From Clostridiales bacterium (GTDB lineage Bacteria; Bacillota; Clostridia; Oscillospirales; Acutalibacteraceae), in contig JAJQIJ010000018.1 in the NCBI GenBank assembly GCA_021199275.1, positions 26,173 through 90,172 of the forward strand: 64,000 bases of DNA, in the 5' to 3' direction. Below, one piece after another: positions 7,861 to 16,558 of the stretch (its first letter is position 1; each line of letters opens with the position of its first letter). Position numbers and translations under genes: made by a program. The notes under the pieces were generated by a model. That model saw only the letters and a list, made by a program, of their open reading frames with translations. It did no database searches and was not told the origin of the DNA.

Positions 7861-8073
7861 ATGGATAGATATGAAGATATGTTCAACCCGTCTTTTTTAA
7901 AGCCAAAAGCAAAAATGATTCCGCCGCTGCCGAAAAATGCCGCGGTAACTATGGCATATGTTCCTTACCAACAACAAGCAGAGCCATATTCAAACGAAAT
8001 GGAAGCGCTGTGCCGCGGCACGCTGTTTGAAGAGCTTGACAAACCGTTTACCGGAATGGGGGCGCTTTCATGA
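7861..8073 (+). CDS. cotJA: Spore coat-associated protein CotJA
   Basis: A 70-aa protein in which MAYVPYQQ and the C-terminal CRGTLFEELDKPFTG match the CotJA family (typical ending GTLF-P-LD-PF). CotJA is a small component incorporated into the spore coat in Bacillus and Clostridia. A strong site (AAAGGAG, 8 nt before the ATG) fixes the start. It overlaps cotJB by 4 bp (ATGA), so the two are translationally coupled. It indicates a spore-forming organism. Confidence 0.85.
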   Translation: MDRYEDMFNPSFLKPKAKMIPPLPKNAAVTMAYVPYQQQAEPYSNEMEALCRGTLFEELDKPFTGMGALS

Positions 8074-8306
8074 ACAGGGAACAAATGCTTATGCGCCTTT
8101 CAGCGGCGCAGTTTGCAATGTGGGAAATGCATGTTTACCTTGACACACATGCAGACGACCAAGACGCGCAGGCGCTTTATCTTAAATACCAAAAAAGATT
8201 TGAAAAGCTGGAAGAGGAATTTGAAAGCAAATTCGGCCCGATAAGGCTTGGCGAAAACAACAGCGACGAATGGCTTAAGGACCCATGGCCGTGGGATAAC
8301 CAGTAA
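8070..8306 (+). CDS. cotJB: Spore coat protein CotJB
   Basis: The 78-aa product matches the CotJB domain across its length: the helical stretch AAQFAMWEMHVYLDTHADDQDAQ, YQKRFEKLEEEFESKFGP and the C-terminal DPWPWD. It begins at an ATGA overlap with cotJA. In most relatives cotJC, a Mn-catalase-like coat protein, follows directly; here a terminator (8376-8408) and a convergent gene follow instead, so cotJC is elsewhere or absent. Confidence 0.87.
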   Translation: MNREQMLMRLSAAQFAMWEMHVYLDTHADDQDAQALYLKYQKRFEKLEEEFESKFGPIRLGENNSDEWLKDPWPWDNQ

Positions 8307-8375
8307 AAGCCCCTGCCAAACGGCATGCAGGCAATAAAAAAACGGCGCCACGACACCGTAAATACAATATATGAA

Positions 8376-8408
8376 AACCGGGCTGCACTTTAACAGTGCA
8401 ACCCGGTT
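8376..8408. terminator. Bidirectional terminator between cotJB and the P-type ATPase
   Basis: AACCGGGCTGCACT pairs with AGTGCAACCCGGTT (one mismatch) around a short loop. It lies between converging genes, with T-rich flanks on both sides. Confidence 0.7.
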
Positions 8409-8415
8409 AATTCAT

Positions 8416-11064
8416 TTAATTTTTGCTTGCTTTTCTTTGAATTGCCTTTACAATTTCAACAACGGGAATCACAAGTATTGCAAGCCCCATTGCCGTTGCA
8501 TATTCTGCAAGTGAAATTGACGAAAAGTCAAAAGCTTTTGCAAGGAACGGCACATAAATTACCACCGTTGAAAGCAGCAGGCTCAAAAGCATTGCGCCGT
8601 AAAGGAACATGTTGTGGCTGCCCATTTTGAATATTGACTGCCGCCTTGAACGCATGTTGAAAGAATGGAATATTTCAGCCATGGAAAGCGTAAGAAACGC
8701 CATAGTCATGCCGTTTTGGTGCAACAGCTCGGCAGAAGCGCCCGCGTCGCCCATTACATATGTGCCAAGCAAATATGCCGCAAGTGTAAGCACCGTTACC
8801 ATAATACCCTGCCATGCAACATCTATGCCCATGCCGCCCGCGAAAACACCCTCTCTGCTGTTTCTGGGGGCCCGTTTCATAATGTTGCCCTCGCCTTTTT
8901 CCATGCCCAGGGCAAGCGCCGGAAAGCAGTCTGTTATAAGGTTAATCCACAGCAGGTGAACGGGTTCAAGGATAGTAAAGCCCGCAAGCGTTGCAATAAA
9001 TATTGTAAGAACTTCAGACAGGTTGGAAGACAGCAGGAACTGTATGGTTTTTCTGATATTGTCATAAATGCGCCTGCCCTCTTCTACAGCGGAAACTATT
9101 GTGGCGAAATTGTCGTCTGCCAGCACCATGTCGGCAACATTTTTGGTGACGTCTGTGCCGGTAATTCCCATGCCCACGCCAATGTCTGCATTTTTAATTG
9201 ACGGCGCGTCGTTAACCCCGTCTCCCGTCATGGCTGTTACCATGCCGTGCGCTTTCCATGCATTTACTATTCTTACCTTGTGTTCGGGCTGAACTCTGGC
9301 GTAAACGCTGTATTGTTCAATTTTTTCATTCAGCTCTTCGTCGCTCATGCGGTTGAGCTGCGTGCCGGTTATGGCTTCGCTTTCATCTGTCAGAATGCCA
9401 AGCTGTTTTGCAATGGCCACGGCGGTGTCTTTATGGTCTCCCGTTATCATAATCGGGCGAATGCCGGCTTCGCGGCACTCAATAACAGCGTCAATAACCT
9501 CTTCCCTTACGGGGTCAATCATGCCGGCAAGGCCAAGATAGCAAAGAGAGCTTTCAAGTTCATTTATATTTTCTGTGTCCGGCATAGACGCATAGGTTTT
9601 CATGGCGGCTGCCAAAACGCGCAGAGCTTGGTCTGCCATTGACTTGTTTTCATTTAAAATGCTTTGGCGTATTTCATCTGTCATTTCAACCTTGCGCCCG
9701 TCTATAAGCGCATGGGTGCAGCGGTTGAGCACCACGTCCGGCGCGCCCTTGGTATATTGAACATAACCGTTTTCCGCCGAATGTATTGTTGACATCATTT
9801 TGCGCATTGAATCAAACGGCGCTTCGCCCACGCGCGGGAACTGCTCTTCAAGCGCGTCTTTCGGCATTTCAAGTTTATTTGCCCATTCCACCAGCGCGGC
9901 TTCCGTGGGCTCGCCCTTTGTTATGTTGTCTTCAATAAACGCGTCTGAACAAAGTGCCATTGCCTGGGCAACTATTTTTTCATTGTCTCCCTTAGAGTCC
10001 ACCACAGTCATTTTATTTTGCGTCAGTGTGCCTGTTTTGTCTGAACATATAACCTGCGTGCAGCCCAGTGTTTCAACGGCGGTCAGCTTGCGTATAACGG
10101 CGTTTCTTTTGCTCATCTTTGTTACGCCTATTGAAAGCACAATGGTTACAACCGCGGCAAGCCCTTCGGGAATGGCGGCAACAGCCAGTGAAACGGCAAC
10201 CATAAATGTGTCAAGCACACCGTCAAACGTAATGGCGCCGCCGCTTATGAGACTGCGCACTATATCAAGCGCAAAAATGAACACGCAAATTCCTATAACG
10301 ATTATTGAAAGTATCTTTGAAAGCTGGTTAAGCTTAATCTGAAGCGGGGTGTCGCCTTCCTTGGCGGCTGTAAGGGCGCCGGCAATTTTGCCCATTTCAG
10401 TGTCCATGCCCGTTGCTACAACAACCGCCCTGCCGCGCCCGTAAACAACGTTTGAGCCCATATAGCACATATTTTTACGGTCTCCCAGCGGAACATCGTC
10501 AGAGCCAAGCGAATCTATGGAATCCACCTGCTTGGTCACGGGAACAGATTCGCCCGTAAGCGCGGCCTCTTCTATTTTTAGCGAAGCTGCGCCTATAATG
10601 CGGCAGTCTGCCGGCACGCTGTCCCCTGCTTCCAGCACCACAATGTCGCCGATTACGATATCTTCGCTGTGAATCGTAACCGTTTTGCCGTCTCTTATAA
10701 CCTTGCTTGTGGCGGCGGCTATTTTTTGCAGCGCTTCAATGGCCTTTTCAGCCTTTGATTCCTGGTAAACCCCCAGCACCGCATTAATTATTACAACAAT
10801 CATAATAATTATTACGTCAGACGGAAATTCGCTGTTGTAAACAGAGGTAACGGCGGAAATTACCGCAGCAACAATAAGAATTATTATCATTGGGTCGGCA
10901 AGCTGCATAACAAACCTGTGCAGCAGACTTTCCTTTTTACCCTCTGCCAGCTTGTTTTTGCCGTTTTTTTCAAGGCGTGCGGCAGCTTTAGCAGAGCTAA
11001 GCCCGCTGTCAGATGTGTCGTATTCATGAATCACCTCGTCGGCAGTGCGTAAGTATTCTTTCAT
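8416..11064 (-). CDS. P-type IIA Ca2+/Mn2+-transporting ATPase
   Basis: The 882-aa membrane pump has the full P-type ATPase layout: cation N-terminal domain (1-70), TGES of the actuator domain (170-173), PEGL in transmembrane helix 4 (299-302), the phosphorylated Asp342 in DKTGTLT, and the hinge TGDGVNDAP (613-621). Ion-site residues typical of SERCA-like pumps are present: Glu300 in helix 4, Asn681/Glu684 in helix 5 (NLSE) and Asn708/Thr711/Asp712 in helix 6 (NLITD). Such pumps expel Ca2+ or Mn2+ from the cytosol. The preceding leader carries a probable yybP-ykoY riboswitch, which senses Mn2+ in known cases, so Mn2+ export is a good guess. It is monocistronic, ending at a bidirectional terminator. 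Confidence 0.93.
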   Translation of the reverse strand: MKEYLRTADEVIHEYDTSDSGLSSAKAAARLEKNGKNKLAEGKKESLLHRFVMQLADPMIIILIVAAVISAVTSVYNSEFPSDVIIIMIVVIINAVLGVYQESKAEKAIEALQKIAAATSKVIRDGKTVTIHSEDIVIGDIVVLEAGDSVPADCRIIGAASLKIEEAALTGESVPVTKQVDSIDSLGSDDVPLGDRKNMCYMGSNVVYGRGRAVVVATGMDTEMGKIAGALTAAKEGDTPLQIKLNQLSKILSIIVIGICVFIFALDIVRSLISGGAITFDGVLDTFMVAVSLAVAAIPEGLAAVVTIVLSIGVTKMSKRNAVIRKLTAVETLGCTQVICSDKTGTLTQNKMTVVDSKGDNEKIVAQAMALCSDAFIEDNITKGEPTEAALVEWANKLEMPKDALEEQFPRVGEAPFDSMRKMMSTIHSAENGYVQYTKGAPDVVLNRCTHALIDGRKVEMTDEIRQSILNENKSMADQALRVLAAAMKTYASMPDTENINELESSLCYLGLAGMIDPVREEVIDAVIECREAGIRPIMITGDHKDTAVAIAKQLGILTDESEAITGTQLNRMSDEELNEKIEQYSVYARVQPEHKVRIVNAWKAHGMVTAMTGDGVNDAPSIKNADIGVGMGITGTDVTKNVADMVLADDNFATIVSAVEEGRRIYDNIRKTIQFLLSSNLSEVLTIFIATLAGFTILEPVHLLWINLITDCFPALALGMEKGEGNIMKRAPRNSREGVFAGGMGIDVAWQGIMVTVLTLAAYLLGTYVMGDAGASAELLHQNGMTMAFLTLSMAEIFHSFNMRSRRQSIFKMGSHNMFLYGAMLLSLLLSTVVIYVPFLAKAFDFSSISLAEYATAMGLAILVIPVVEIVKAIQRKASKN

Positions 11065-11106
11065 ATTCGGTCTCCTTTACATAAAAATAAGAGCAGATAT
11101 TAAAAT

Positions 11107-11229
11107 AGACCCGTACATAGTATGCCCTACTATATACGAGTCTCATTCTTTAAAGCTAAACCAGCCCCGTGGGGCATGCTGTTGATTTAGCGCGCACTAT
11201 GTTTGAAAATTGTGCGGAACTACTCCCTC
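11107..11229 (-). promoter_or_regulatory. Probable yybP-ykoY (manganese) riboswitch in the ATPase leader
   Basis: The leader read on the minus strand begins with GGGAGTAG (11220-11227), as in yybP-ykoY RNAs. It then forms a helix GCUAAAUC (11184-11191) with GGUUUAGC (11155-11162) enclosing AACAGC and a small G+C-rich hairpin (11164-11175), continues with GAAUGAGAC (11140-11148), and ends in a 16-bp hairpin (11107-11143) followed by UAUUUU. The pairing needs G-U wobbles only on the minus-strand RNA, which supports that orientation. The last hairpin overlaps the conserved GAGAC and may be the terminator arm of the switch. Known members of this class bind Mn2+ and precede Mn exporters and P-type ATPases, as here. 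The class call is from consensus memory. Confidence 0.7.
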
Positions 11230-11241
11230 ATAATTAATGTT

Positions 11242-11270
11242 ATTATAGCGCATTTTAACAAAAAAGTCAA
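11242..11270 (-). promoter_or_regulatory. Sigma-A promoter of the riboswitch-ATPase transcript
   Basis: On the minus strand, -35 TTGACT (11265-11270), 17-bp spacer, -10 TATAAT (11242-11247). The predicted start near 11235 leaves a leader of about 170 nt. Confidence 0.8.
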
Positions 11271-11332
11271 CGAACTTTTTCTAAAACTGTAAAAGTTTAC
11301 AAACCGTTTATTAATTGCAATTAATGCCGCAG

Positions 11333-12064
11333 TCAGTCCGGCAGGCTTGCCGCGCCCTTGTCCGGCGCGGGCACTGCGCGGCGTTTTTTTATATATTTTG
11401 AAAACAGAGCCGCCGCGGCAAACGAAATAACGGTTATTGCGCCGAATGCCGCTATAAAGTATTTCACGCCGCCCATATCTAAAATGTCGCCGCACCAGGT
11501 TGAGCTTATAATTGACGGAATTCTGGCAAGCCCCGTTACAACTAAAAACGGCAATATTTTAGTGTCTGTTATGCCCACAAAATATGTTATAAAATCTTTC
11601 GGCGTGCCGGGAATAAGGTAAATAACAGTCAGCAGTGAATATTTCTTTTTAGAATTTTTTATAAATTCCCACTCTTTAAGCTTGTCCGTGTCAAAAAGCA
11701 AATTTATAAGCTTTGTGCCGAAACGCGACACCAAAAACAATATTATCAGCGAACCGATTTCTGTGCCGAGCATGCACAGCCCAAGCCCTTTCCATGTGCC
11801 CCACACATAGCCCGCGCCTATTTCAAGCGGCTCTGCCGGCACTATTTTCACCACAGTCTGCACGGCGCGTATTGCAACAAACACAATTTCGTCATATATT
11901 CCAAACGATGAAATCCACATGGCAAACTGTTCTTTATCTTTTATAAGGGCGTAAAACTCTTTTCCGCAGGTGAAATAGAGCGCAAGAAAAAGAGCAAGGT
12001 ATATTAACGGCAGAGCAATAACCAGTATTCTTATTATAAGAGGCCGGCTTTTAAATTTCTGCAA
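11333..12064 (-). CDS. TVP38/TMEM64-family (VTT domain) membrane protein
   Basis: The 243-aa protein has about six membrane segments, starting with IIRILVIALPLIYLALFLAL. The VTT/SNARE-associated region is visible as PAEPLEIGAGYVWGTWKG (about 76-93), GTEIGSLIILFLVSRFG and IPGTPKDFITYFVG. Related DedA/VTT proteins are thought to move or flip lipids such as undecaprenyl phosphate or phosphatidylethanolamine; the substrate here is unknown. The start is a TTG overlapping the end of the GT8 gene by about 30 bp, with a GGGGGTGG site 6 nt upstream, so it is coupled to that gene. The pairing with a glycosyltransferase suggests envelope work (inference). Confidence 0.8.
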   Translation of the reverse strand: MQKFKSRPLIIRILVIALPLIYLALFLALYFTCGKEFYALIKDKEQFAMWISSFGIYDEIVFVAIRAVQTVVKIVPAEPLEIGAGYVWGTWKGLGLCMLGTEIGSLIILFLVSRFGTKLINLLFDTDKLKEWEFIKNSKKKYSLLTVIYLIPGTPKDFITYFVGITDTKILPFLVVTGLARIPSIISSTWCGDILDMGGVKYFIAAFGAITVISFAAAALFSKYIKKRRAVPAPDKGAASLPD

Positions 12065-12855
12065 ACCTTTCCACCCCCAAAAACAACGCTGCTGTAATAA
12101 TTATAATAGCAGTCAAGCATGCCCCTGTAGCCGTCAAGCCACGGCTTGTTGCGCCCATCATAGTGAATTATAACCGTGTTTTTTGAAACATAGCTCAGAC
12201 TTCTGACATTGCGGCGAAACGTTCTTTCGTCAAGATTATAAAGTTCGGCGCACACATAAATTGTATATTTATGAAACAACGCGTTAATAACGTCTTGGTC
12301 AGCCTGAAACAGCCGCCTGCCCTGCCTGTGCACATAGTCAAACACAAGCTGCGGTGAAAACACACGGCGCAAATTGTCAAGATTTACCATAAGAACACCG
12401 GAATTTATGTATTGCGACGTGCGGCCCATTTTTAGCCTTTTTTTATTAAACCATTCAACCGCGCCATGGGTATGCCCGGCGGCTATAAAGCACTTGTTGC
12501 CGAAATCATAGTTATAAAGCTTGTCAAGCGGTTTTATAATTATTGTGTCCGGGTCAAGATATAATATTCTGTCAAGCTCTTTGGGCAAATATTCGCTCAT
12601 CAAAACCCTGTAATATGCCTCTCTTGTTATGCGCTTTGTGTAATGTGCGCCGGCAAACAGGTTGTTTTCAAGCTTAATAGGGTGCAGCTTTATTTGCGGC
12701 AGCGCCCGCTGAACCCTTGCAATGTCACTGCAGCACAGCGTTGAATGCGCTATGTAAACGTCAAAAGCCGTGCCTGCGTTGTTTTTTTGCACGGAATTGA
12801 GCATTGCTATAAGCTGAGGTATGTAATTGGAGTCAAGCGTAACTAAAATATTCAT
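12034..12855 (-). CDS. Glycosyltransferase family 8 protein
   Basis: The 273-aa protein starts MNILVTLDSNYIPQLIAML at an ATG (12855) 8 nt after AAAGGACGG; a TTG 18 nt further upstream overlaps that site and is rejected. GT8 signs are the metal-binding DxD in LYLDPDTIII (near residue 100), NSGVLMVNLDNLR, QADQDVINALF and the C-terminal HYDGRNKPW. The family transfers glucose or galactose from nucleotide sugars with retention, for example in lipopolysaccharide or teichoic acid decoration. It is cytosolic with no membrane segment. The VTT membrane protein follows with overlap. Confidence 0.88.
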   Translation of the reverse strand: MNILVTLDSNYIPQLIAMLNSVQKNNAGTAFDVYIAHSTLCCSDIARVQRALPQIKLHPIKLENNLFAGAHYTKRITREAYYRVLMSEYLPKELDRILYLDPDTIIIKPLDKLYNYDFGNKCFIAAGHTHGAVEWFNKKRLKMGRTSQYINSGVLMVNLDNLRRVFSPQLVFDYVHRQGRRLFQADQDVINALFHKYTIYVCAELYNLDERTFRRNVRSLSYVSKNTVIIHYDGRNKPWLDGYRGMLDCYYNYYSSVVFGGGKVCRNLKAGLL

Positions 12856-13002
12856 ATAGAACCGTCCTTTCAATAAGGGGCAAGCTGCCGCCGTTAACTG
12901 TTGTTAAAGCAACATGTAAATGCGCTGTGTATCTTGACTTTAATTATAGGCGGCTAAAATCAAAGTCTTGTCAAGAAAAAGTCAAGAAATTATTAAGAAT
13001 AT

Positions 13003-13047
13003 GGCGGCAGGGCACTGCGGCGTTTTGCCGCAGAAAGCCCTGCCGCC
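13003..13047 (-). terminator. Long hairpin after the ABC permease
   Basis: GGCGGCAGGGC (13003-13013) pairs with GCCCTGCCGCC (13037-13047) around an inner CTGCGGC/GCCGCAG stem. It lies just past the permease stop codon; the T-tract on the minus strand is weak (ATATTCTTAATAATTTC). Confidence 0.55.
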
Positions 13048-13062
13048 GAAAAGCAAATGCAA

Positions 13063-15036
13063 TTAATATGTGTAAACAGACCCCGAAGTTGTGCCCTGTT
13101 TAATAATATATTCCATAATGTCAGCGCCTGCGTCAGCAGAAACCATTACGGATTCCCATGTAATAGGCAGGTCGCTGCTGTTGCCGTCTTCGTCAACATA
13201 ATAATAGCTGTTGTAAATCTCTGCCGGCGTCATGGACTTGAGCTTTGCTATTTGTTCATCTGTAGCTCCGTTGGCAATATAATAAACGCCTATTGAATAT
13301 GTTGTAACATTGTCATAATATGTGTCAAAGAAATGTTCAGACGGGTAAATGTCAGTATTTTGGGCAAGAAACGCGGTTACATCTGACTCTTGTCTTTCCT
13401 TTTCAATGGCTTCTATAAACGGTGTGTAATCACTAAAGGTTACAAAGTCAGTGGTGGTGTAATCGCTGTCTTCGTCCAAATAGGAATCATAGCACAAAAA
13501 CAGAATTCTGTCTTCATCTATTGTAGACGGGAACATGTTTTTAACGCACTCTTCACTTTGCAGCAGTGCGGCAAGCTGTTCATAAACATAGCCGGCGTCA
13601 ACATAATAGCTGCGCGATATAACGCTGCCGTCTGTCAGAGCGTATTCAATAGTAAGCCACTGCATGGAATCATACCAGTCATAATCATATGAATTCATGG
13701 CAGCTGCAAGTTTCTTTGACGCGGCTTCGGTTTCAGGCTCAAGAACTGCCTTGTGCAGCGTTTCAACGCAGGCTTTGGCTTCGTCGCCGGTAAGCACCTG
13801 GTCAAAATAGAAAGATGTTTCGTTTACGCCGTAAATATAATAGTAAATAGCGTCAAGGCTGCTGGTGCTGTAGCCGTAATCGTCTTCCTGCACACGCACA
13901 GATTCCACATCTGCCGCGGCGGGAACATAGTTTTTGTAGCTTATGTTCGGCACATACATTACAGCCAGCACAAATGCCAGTGAAACAAGCGCCGCTGCGG
14001 CCGCGCTTACCGCGCCGAGCTTTAAGAAACGCTTTGTTGTAAATGTAAGCACGCAAACGCATATTATGCCGGCTATAAGCGCGCCTAAAATACCCAGCAC
14101 TATGCCGATTGCGGTGTCGCTCACAGCCAAATATATCTGTAAAAAGGCATAAAGCGCCGTTATAAACCCGGCAAATGCCACCGCGGCTTTTCCTGACACC
14201 GCCATTTCAGCTATTTCAGACTTGCGCTTTTTGAAAGCCAAAAGCCCAAGCACATAGGCAAGCACCGTTTCAACTATAAGAAAAGCCCACAAAATAGCGC
14301 CGGACACCGATTCAGTGCCAAAGCACAGCAGCATAATAACAGACGGAACATTAATTTCGCCCGCTACAGACGAAATGTAAACGCCCCATATTGTATTAAC
14401 CAGCTCAATAACACAGCCGCCCGCTGCCGGCCATAAGCCAAACACAATAAAGCACATTGCCACATAATGCCATGCTTTGCCAGACAAAACTGCCGCCAGC
14501 GAACAAACCAGCGCCATGCCAACTGAAATCAAAAAGCCAAACCCGGCAAGCAGCAGCACCTCAGACATGTCTGTTTCAAAATATTTTGCCCATGCTGAAA
14601 GCGGGCTTGAAAACACCGCCGAATACACAATAACGCCTATTATGTAATAAACCGCAATTGCTATAACATTTATAAGCGCCGCCGCATTATAGTAAGTTTC
14701 GCGCTTTACGGGCAGCGAAAACAGCCAGTCTGAAGCGCGCTTGCTGTAAGCTTCCCTGTAAAGCTGGTGCTGTAAAGTGAAAGACATAACGCCCATAATC
14801 AAAACCGCTATGCATATTAACATGCGCCATAAATGCTGGGTTTCACTTGCGGGGTAAACAACGGTGCTGTCTTTTGCCAGCTCTGATATTGGGTAACCCG
14901 AAAGATAGTCGCCGATAAGCGCCAGGTTTAAAACCAAAGAAGCTGCGGCACAAAAGAATATTGAAAACCAATGTCTTTTCAAAAGCACCTGCAATATTTC
15001 TTTGAATTTATTGTTGCGTAAGTTTGTTGATGTCAT
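13063..15036 (-). CDS. ABC-2 type transporter permease with large C-terminal outer domain
   Basis: The 657-aa protein has N-terminal membrane segments (about 25-45, then several up to about residue 370), including QHQLYREAYSKRASDWLFSLPVKRETYYNAA, a loop typical of ABC-2 permeases. The last 280 residues are soluble, acidic and rich in Tyr and Asp and probably face outside. The ATG at 15036 follows GGAGGAG inside the ATPase gene and gives a 29-bp overlap; a frame extension upstream is unlikely. The GntR-ATPase-permease order resembles ytrA-type operons that export or sense cell-wall-active compounds. The substrate is unknown. Confidence 0.82.
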   Translation of the reverse strand: MTSTNLRNNKFKEILQVLLKRHWFSIFFCAAASLVLNLALIGDYLSGYPISELAKDSTVVYPASETQHLWRMLICIAVLIMGVMSFTLQHQLYREAYSKRASDWLFSLPVKRETYYNAAALINVIAIAVYYIIGVIVYSAVFSSPLSAWAKYFETDMSEVLLLAGFGFLISVGMALVCSLAAVLSGKAWHYVAMCFIVFGLWPAAGGCVIELVNTIWGVYISSVAGEINVPSVIMLLCFGTESVSGAILWAFLIVETVLAYVLGLLAFKKRKSEIAEMAVSGKAAVAFAGFITALYAFLQIYLAVSDTAIGIVLGILGALIAGIICVCVLTFTTKRFLKLGAVSAAAAALVSLAFVLAVMYVPNISYKNYVPAAADVESVRVQEDDYGYSTSSLDAIYYYIYGVNETSFYFDQVLTGDEAKACVETLHKAVLEPETEAASKKLAAAMNSYDYDWYDSMQWLTIEYALTDGSVISRSYYVDAGYVYEQLAALLQSEECVKNMFPSTIDEDRILFLCYDSYLDEDSDYTTTDFVTFSDYTPFIEAIEKERQESDVTAFLAQNTDIYPSEHFFDTYYDNVTTYSIGVYYIANGATDEQIAKLKSMTPAEIYNSYYYVDEDGNSSDLPITWESVMVSADAGADIMEYIIKQGTTSGSVYTY

Positions 15037-15913
15037 AACCGCACTCCTCCATTTTGCTGATAAAAAACTCTTCAAGCGTAAGCCCCAGCACCTCTGTAAA
15101 CACGGGGTTTTCGGCGTTGATTATATCAAGTATTTCGTCTTTTCTGCCCTTTACCGTAATTTCGTTTATCTTGCCATGGTGCGATTCTTTTATAATGCCG
15201 AGCTTTTGCCTGATTTTTTCATAATTGTCTTGGTTTTCCAGTATAAACTGAACTCTGTAAATGCCCATTTCTTCACTGTCAATGTCGCATTCCATAAGTA
15301 TTCCGCCCAGGTGCAAAAGCCCGATATGGTCGCAAAAGCCCTCAAGTTCACGCAGGTTGTGGCTTGCTATAATAACCGTGGCCTTTGTTTGTTCAACATA
15401 TGAAACAAGTATTTTTTTAACCAGCTCGCGCACAACCGGGTCAAGCCCGTCAAAAATTTCATCAAACAAAATAACCTTTGGGTTGTAAGCCAGGTTAAGT
15501 ATTATGGCGCTTTGCCTTTGCATGCCCTTGCTCATGGCAGATATTTTTTGCTTTACATCAATCGGGAAAACAGATTTCAGGTAATTATAGCTTTCTTCGC
15601 TCCAGCCGGGAAACAGCTTTCTGTAACATTTGGCCATGCTTTCAACAGTGGCGCCCGGCGTAAAATAGGGGTAATCTGAAATAAATGCCACCTCTTCTTT
15701 AAGGGCATTGTTTTCATAAGGTTCCTGGTTATTTATGTATACTGTGCCGCTGTCAGCTTTCATAACACCGGCAAACACACGCAGCAGCGTGCTTTTGCCC
15801 GCGCCGTTTGACCCGACAAGGCCGAATATAGACCCGTCTTCCACCGTGAATGAAACATTGTTGAGCGCGGCGGTTTTGTCAAATGTTTTTGTAAGATTTT
15901 TTATTTCAATCAT
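15008..15913 (-). CDS. ABC transporter ATP-binding protein
   Basis: The 301-aa ATPase shows Walker A GSNGAGKST (34-42), Walker B VILFDEIFDGLD and the switch His in IIASHNLREL. The signature motif reads MSKGMQRQ instead of LSGGQ, seen in some ABC-2 and YtrB-like ATPases. About 80 residues beyond the nucleotide-binding domain form a C-terminal extension ending GYDINKLTQQ. It overlaps the permease gene by 29 bp and lies 50 bp after the GntR gene, so all three are one operon. Confidence 0.9.
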   Translation of the reverse strand: MIEIKNLTKTFDKTAALNNVSFTVEDGSIFGLVGSNGAGKSTLLRVFAGVMKADSGTVYINNQEPYENNALKEEVAFISDYPYFTPGATVESMAKCYRKLFPGWSEESYNYLKSVFPIDVKQKISAMSKGMQRQSAIILNLAYNPKVILFDEIFDGLDPVVRELVKKILVSYVEQTKATVIIASHNLRELEGFCDHIGLLHLGGILMECDIDSEEMGIYRVQFILENQDNYEKIRQKLGIIKESHHGKINEITVKGRKDEILDIINAENPVFTEVLGLTLEEFFISKMEECGYDINKLTQQ

Positions 15914-15963
15914 AACTTATATATGGCAGAGCCATACTCCTTTCTGAATAATTTGTTTTTGTG

Positions 15964-16323
15964 CTATGTTTCCCACACATCTTTCATAAGCTGCTCTGCC
16001 TCTTCAAACATAACGCCTGAATTTTTAGCGTCTGTCAACACCTTTTTAACGGCTGACAGCATTTCTGTGTGCACGGCGCCAAGTGAATCGCCCCCGCTCA
16101 CAAAAGCGCCCTTGCCCGGCACAGTGTATATTATGCCCTTTTGTTCAAGTTCCCTGTAAGCTTTCTGCACAGTGTTCGGGTTAATTCCAAGGTCAAATGC
16201 AAGCGCCCTTACAGACGGCAGCATGCTGTCTTTTGAATAAACACCGAAACGTATGTATTTTACAATAGCCTTTTCAAGCTGGGCATAAATAGGCTCGCGG
16301 CTTTTTATGTCAATATTAAACAA
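15964..16323 (-). CDS. GntR-family repressor, YtrA subfamily
   Basis: The 119-aa protein has a GntR winged helix-turn-helix (PIYAQLEKAIVKYIRFGVY, LPSVRALAFDLGINPNTVQKAYRELEQKGII) and only a short C-terminal helical dimerisation part (about 85-119), which is the YtrA pattern. The start is a TTG (16321-16323): AAAGGAGGGG lies 7 nt upstream and no in-frame ATG is near. It heads the ABC operon and probably represses it; a palindrome sits directly after the -10 of its promoter. Confidence 0.88.
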   Translation of the reverse strand: MFNIDIKSREPIYAQLEKAIVKYIRFGVYSKDSMLPSVRALAFDLGINPNTVQKAYRELEQKGIIYTVPGKGAFVSGGDSLGAVHTEMLSAVKKVLTDAKNSGVMFEEAEQLMKDVWET

Positions 16324-16364
16324 CTGGTCCCCTCCTTTCGGCAGAATTGCGTTGTGTTTGCATG

Positions 16365-16424
16365 TGTATTAATACATTTAATACAGTTCATCTTTAACAT
16401 ATCACATTCATAACATGTTGTCAA
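16365..16424 (-). promoter_or_regulatory. Promoter and likely GntR operator of the ABC operon
   Basis: On the minus strand, -35 TTGACA (16419-16424), 17-bp spacer, -10 TATGTT (16396-16401). Between the -10 and the gene lies the perfect palindrome TGTATTAATACA (16365-16376) with a further half site AATACAG at 16380-16386, as expected for autoregulation by a dimeric GntR protein. Confidence 0.6.
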
Positions 16425-16487
16425 TAGAAAAATCAAAAATTCATAAAAAAATTTTCGCCGCCTGAAATTCAAAGTTTTTCGGCGCGG

Positions 16488-16516
16488 TTGATTATGGGTT
16501 TAAACTGTGATACAAT
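16488..16516 (+). promoter_or_regulatory. capA-like gene promoter
   Basis: -35 TTGATT (16488-16493), 17-bp spacer, -10 TACAAT (16511-16516), about 42 bp before the start codon. Confidence 0.6.
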
Positions 16517-16558
16517 ATGAATTACATAATTTGAATTTAGTTACATTGAGGTATTGCA

